A stretch of 64,000 bases of DNA from Hanleya hanleyi (lineage: Eukaryota > Mollusca > Polyplacophora > Lepidopleurida > Hanleyidae): the NCBI GenBank assembly GCA_036873755.1, contig JAVTVY010018740.1:1-64000 (forward strand), read 5' to 3'. The position numbers and the translations under genes are program-made. The notes beneath the pieces were generated by a model, which was not told where the DNA came from, did no database searches, and was given only the letters and a program-made list of their open reading frames with translations. Below, one piece after another: positions 61,701 to 64,000 of the stretch. Position 1 is the first letter of the stretch, and the number at the start of each line of letters is the position of its first letter.

Positions 61701-63460
61701 GTTCCTATAACAAATCCGTCAGATGAACCCCGAATCAAATAGTTTCCGGGTCAAATAGTCGCCCAATGAGACGCCTCGTAGTATAGCGTGACGGCTAATC
61801 TCCTAATCTCCGTTGTTGTTGCGATGCAGTTATGAACTGATTTTATGAAACAAAATAACCGTACCTATATATCCAGCAGTGCAAGAAATATCCCTTGATC
61901 TTTTCACCTGGTCTGTCATTAAAGAGAGCAACGGGGAGCAAATAATAATCTTCGGTGATCGCTCGTCAACTGGAGTCGACAGCAAGAACTTCGTCAGCCG
62001 CCTGCATGGGGGTTGGATTTTTCTGCGCCTCGTCCGTACACTCGGCAACATAAAGATTCCCCGTAGCCGGTAGGAAGAACGGCTATACAGTGTCTTTTTA
62101 CGTAGCATGCAAGAAAGCATCTGCAGTTAATCCTGCTTTAATGCGGGCACGCATGGCACACCATAAATTTCGATCTCGCCCTTGAACTTGGCCGCCACTG
62201 AATATAGGGCGCTTTCCATTTCGCGTAGTCGGCGTGGCCACTGGCAATGCCTTGATTATGCACGTTCCATTCACTGTGCCCGAGCAATGCTAGCGTTGCC
62301 TCCAAATGGAAAGCGCCAATAGGCACCTCTTCACCTGTTGAGGCTGGACTGTGATTGGTCGCCAGTCTGACATGCGCGACAGATTTAAGATAGGAACTGT
62401 CCCAGATCTTAATCAGCGACATGTCCGATAGAGGAGCGGTTTATTAAGTGAGTTTTAATCAGATTGGGCAACAGTTATGCCGATATAACATTGAATATGT
62501 TCAATAAATTCGAAGTCGGTATGACGCATTATAGGAAGGACCGGTCTTGTGGTTCTTTCCTTTGAACCGACGAGTGACTCTTGGGTCTCGCATCGCGACC
62601 ACAGAAGGAATTGTGCGGTTCAGAGGCTGGACATTTTACAAAAATAATAGAATAGTTTCTCCGTTGCCAAGTCATAGAAACTAAGCTCAACACGGCACAT
62701 ATCTAACGTTCCACCTAAAATATATAGTAAAAATTTACATCCTCAAGTGAAAGGGCGATGTTGAATTCTCTCAATTGAGCCGATGCAACCATATTCACGA
62801 AAATTTCTTCATTAAAGACTGACTCGTGTATCCTCCTTGTCGAGTTAACCCGATTGCAATGGAAACACATGTGCTATTGATGCACATTAGCATAGAAGTT
62901 CGAGTTTCGTGACGAACTTAATCAGTCACCAGCTAATACATCGGCGGTCATTTCACCGTGATACTAGACTTTGATACAACTTGTAAGACCAGATGAGCAT
63001 GTATACCATTCACATTAGTAATCCGCATGCGATATGGCATATGGTGCTTTAACGAAATACACAGATTTAGTACACCACGAAGCTGGATCTATTCGCATTT
63101 CATTTGGAGGTGTTCATCGCAAGTTGACAGGCACAGAGTTGAATACAACTAACGCATGGTTGGAGCATCTTTCCCATAAACGGTTTGGATTGGAATACTT
63201 GGATGCTCCTTGCAGAGCGTATATCATCCGTTGTCCAGTAACGTATCAGGTCACGGGCCTTTTTCCTTCAATTTAGAGACCTTAATGCAGCCTAATGCGT
63301 ACTTTCAATATATTCACGAAGAAGAAATTATACGAACCATCACACATAAACTTGTAATCAGGGCAGCAATTATGGTATTCTTCCAGGTTGCAATTAACGT
63401 CACACTGGCATGTTTCTGTTCTTTGGAAGAATCTCTGATCACACCGACTGAGGCACGTGG
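52282..63460 (-). CDS. Locus D: somatomedin B membrane receptor with multi-tyrosine tail (5' end outside the window)
   Basis: Minus-strand exons 63460-63338, 58615-58580, 56286-56242, 54689-54617, 52795-52282 give 262 open codons plus stop from a phase 1 entry. Order: one somatomedin B (SMB) domain, two paralogous Ser/Thr mini-exons as stalk, TM helix, tail of about 171 residues. The phase pattern (1-1-1-1-2) is that of loci A and C, so the locus belongs to the same family with a swapped ectodomain. SMB domains are known from vitronectin, ENPP family members and many invertebrate secreted proteins and act as protein-binding knots. The tail has two ITIM-type sites and at least four more YxxL/I/V sites. 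No signal exon was found in 63461-64000, so the gene is probably partial. Confidence 0.7.
52796..54616 (-). other. Last intron of locus D
   Basis: Contains a family 1 repeat copy at about 54110-54500 (TAACCCGGAGTTAGGGGC ... GACGAACTACACGCTTGTA) and an (AAC)n run near 53447-53470. No exon is seen. Confidence 0.5.
54110..54500 (+). repeat. Dispersed repeat family 1 copy
   Basis: Good match in order to the copies at 18590 and 42140: ATATGAAAAGTCACAATCAA, ATACTGATCAGCGATACGGA, GGCATCATTGAAAACTGTTG, ACGACGACTGAATATTAAAT. It ends about 120 bp before the TM exon of locus D. Confidence 0.8.
54617..54689 (-). CDS. Locus D transmembrane exon
   Basis: A 73-nt exon, acceptor CTCTGTATGTAG, donor GCAG before GTATGA; phase 1 in, phase 2 out. 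It encodes LIVGGVVILIGCITIAVICY followed by RRR, a TM helix with strong basic stop-transfer. Confidence 0.8.
56242..56286 (-). CDS. Locus D mini stalk exon, copy 2
   Basis: A 45-nt phase 1-1 exon encoding SRKSSTSDVSEDKT; acceptor CTTCTGCAG, donor ACAG before GTAAAA. It joins to the TM exon to give DKTGLIVGG. The near-identical mini-exon at 58580-58615 lies in a duplicated intron segment. Confidence 0.6.
56325..56460. repeat. Degenerate 21-bp tandem array next to mini-exon copy 2
   Basis: About six units of the type GGATTAGTAATTCGTTATAAC with a central palindrome CGTTATAACG. It is about 40 bp from the acceptor of the exon at 56242-56286. Confidence 0.8.
57259..57346. repeat. Two-copy 44-bp tandem repeat
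   Basis: ATACCCCTTCGGCCAAATTT and the following CGCCG(G/A)GGATAAA occur twice with period 44. A single related unit is at about 60825-60865 in the duplicated segment. Confidence 0.85.
58380..58840. repeat. Degenerate 21-bp tandem arrays flanking mini-exon copy 1
   Basis: About nine units at 58380-58566 and eight at 58660-58840, same unit as 56325-56460 (TTCGTTATAACGGATTAGTAA). The mini-exon 58580-58615 lies between the two arrays. A plus-strand frame with the heptad IRYNGLV simply reflects the 21-bp period. Confidence 0.85.
58580..58615 (-). CDS. Locus D mini stalk exon, copy 1
   Basis: A 36-nt phase 1-1 exon encoding SRKSPTSDVSE; acceptor TTTTTCCAG, donor GAAG before GTAAAA. It is a paralogue of 56242-56286. 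Relative to that copy, one A-to-G change creates this donor nine nt earlier and a G-to-T change weakens the later donor. Confidence 0.6.
61629..62466. mobile_element. Mutator-like non-autonomous DNA transposon with 10-bp target duplication
   Basis: About 838 bp between direct repeats GGCAACAGTT (61619-61628 and 62467-62476). Terminal inverted repeats of about 90 bp: CAATCTGATTATAAACTCAG at the left, CAATCTGATTAAAACTCA inverted at the right, continuing AATAAACCGCTCCTCTATCG and GGACATGTCGCTGATTAAGA in both. Long terminal repeats with a 9-11 bp duplication are the hallmark of Mutator-like elements. No intact transposase frame. It lies in the large intron between SMB and stalk exons of locus D. 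Confidence 0.8.
63338..63460 (-). CDS. Locus D exon: somatomedin B domain
   Basis: A 123-nt phase 1-1 exon with a strong T-rich acceptor ending TTACAG and donor GATG before GTTCGT. It encodes exactly one SMB module: CLSRCDQRFF, then TCQCDVNC, then HNCCPDYKFMC. All eight cysteines are in the family pattern (C-x3-C, C-x-C-x3-C, CC, final C), with the conserved DY after CC. One domain per symmetric exon is typical of shuffled extracellular modules. Confidence 0.85.
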
Positions 63461-64000
63461 CTGTAAAAAAAAAGAAGTTTAGGATAAAGTATTTGTATTG
63501 ATGATCCATATCATAGTTGGAAGATGAATTTAAGTACAGACGTGACATCCGAAATTTAATAGACAAATCCTTTTCCTTAAAAAAGCTCCGCGTTGATGAG
63601 CCAAATAATTCATTCGTTAGCACCTTTCAGCACCGAATTCAAATATACATAATACATCCAGGGGCTTAGTTAGCATGTATATAGTTAGATTGCGTAGTTG
63701 ATGTAACTGCTCATTTTGTATGTTTCTATCCGTGTATCTTCATATCTCTAGTACCAGAGAAAGGTTGTCAGAAAATGATCAACAGGTTTCACCGATGTCA
63801 GATATATACGATGTCATCTGATTTGCATCATTGATGTAATTCAAATAAATTCAATTTTCCGGATGTCATAGAACAACAGATCATGTCGGATTGCATACGG
63901 CAGATGCCCTTTACCATTGATTCTATTACACAGGTGAAAGAGTCATAGTTTTGTTTAAACACTTTGATATATTCAGCAGAAAATCGTTAAACTCTACAGA
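63461..64000 (-). other. Upstream of the SMB exon; no signal exon seen
   Basis: No ATG followed by a hydrophobic core and a phase 1 donor is seen on the minus strand here, so the 5' part of locus D, including its signal peptide and perhaps more domains, should lie beyond the window. Confidence 0.4.

Noticed and set aside
61830..62120. Minus-strand frame ending DISCTAGYIG at a GT, resembling an ectodomain exon end
   Set aside because: It lies inside the Mutator-like element, all three frames are partly open, and cysteine spacing does not match either ectodomain type.

Overview
This is a 64 kb piece of an AT-rich metazoan genome, not a bacterium. Coding sequence is sparse and split into short exons with GT/AG junctions, and most of the window is repeats: a tRNA-derived SINE, a dead LINE, foldback MITEs, satellites and segmental duplications. 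The repeat style and the presence of a somatomedin B module fit a lophotrochozoan invertebrate, probably a mollusc; that is an inference, and no species can be named from sequence alone.

All convincing coding exons lie on the minus strand and resolve into four neighbouring loci that encode single-pass membrane proteins built on one exon plan. Locus A (about 3.6-11.5 kb) and locus C (about 39.1-48.1 kb) appear complete: a signal-peptide exon, one large exon for a Cys-rich ectodomain, one or two Ser/Thr-rich stalk exons, a transmembrane (TM) exon and a final exon for the whole cytoplasmic tail. Locus B (about 26.7-29.3 kb) shows only stalk, TM and tail. Locus D (about 52.3-63.5 kb) has a somatomedin B exon instead of the Cys-rich exon, two tiny paralogous stalk exons, TM and tail; its start is probably outside the window. 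Every junction before the TM exon is phase 1 and every TM-to-tail junction is phase 2. The reading frame closes exactly in all four models.

The tails of B, C and D carry ITIM-like tyrosine motifs (VIYATV, VTYAEV, INYTEV, VKYATV); D has several further YxxL/I/V sites. The tail of A is a Pro/Asp/Glu-rich degenerate repeat with only one weak motif near its end. The cluster therefore looks like a tandem family of phosphotyrosine-signalling surface receptors with exchangeable ectodomains and tails. This is the most interesting content of the window; immune or recognition function is inferred, not shown.

The last exon of C is duplicated almost perfectly in a ~1.95 kb tandem duplication (37.6-41.5 kb). 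A 74-bp minisatellite of 16 copies (25.5-26.7 kb) starts about 54 bp beyond the stop codon of B. Other mobile or repeated DNA: a 156-bp satellite (13.8-14.9 kb), a degenerate reverse-transcriptase LINE (21.6-23.2 kb), a 2.6 kb element with hairpin-rich inverted ends (29.8-32.5 kb), a Mutator-like non-autonomous element with 10-bp target duplications (61.6-62.5 kb), several long foldback elements, and a ~450-bp dispersed repeat present in about nine copies. The stretches 1-3.6 kb, 12.6-25.4 kb, 32.7-38 kb and 48.2-52.2 kb hold no gene that I can support.
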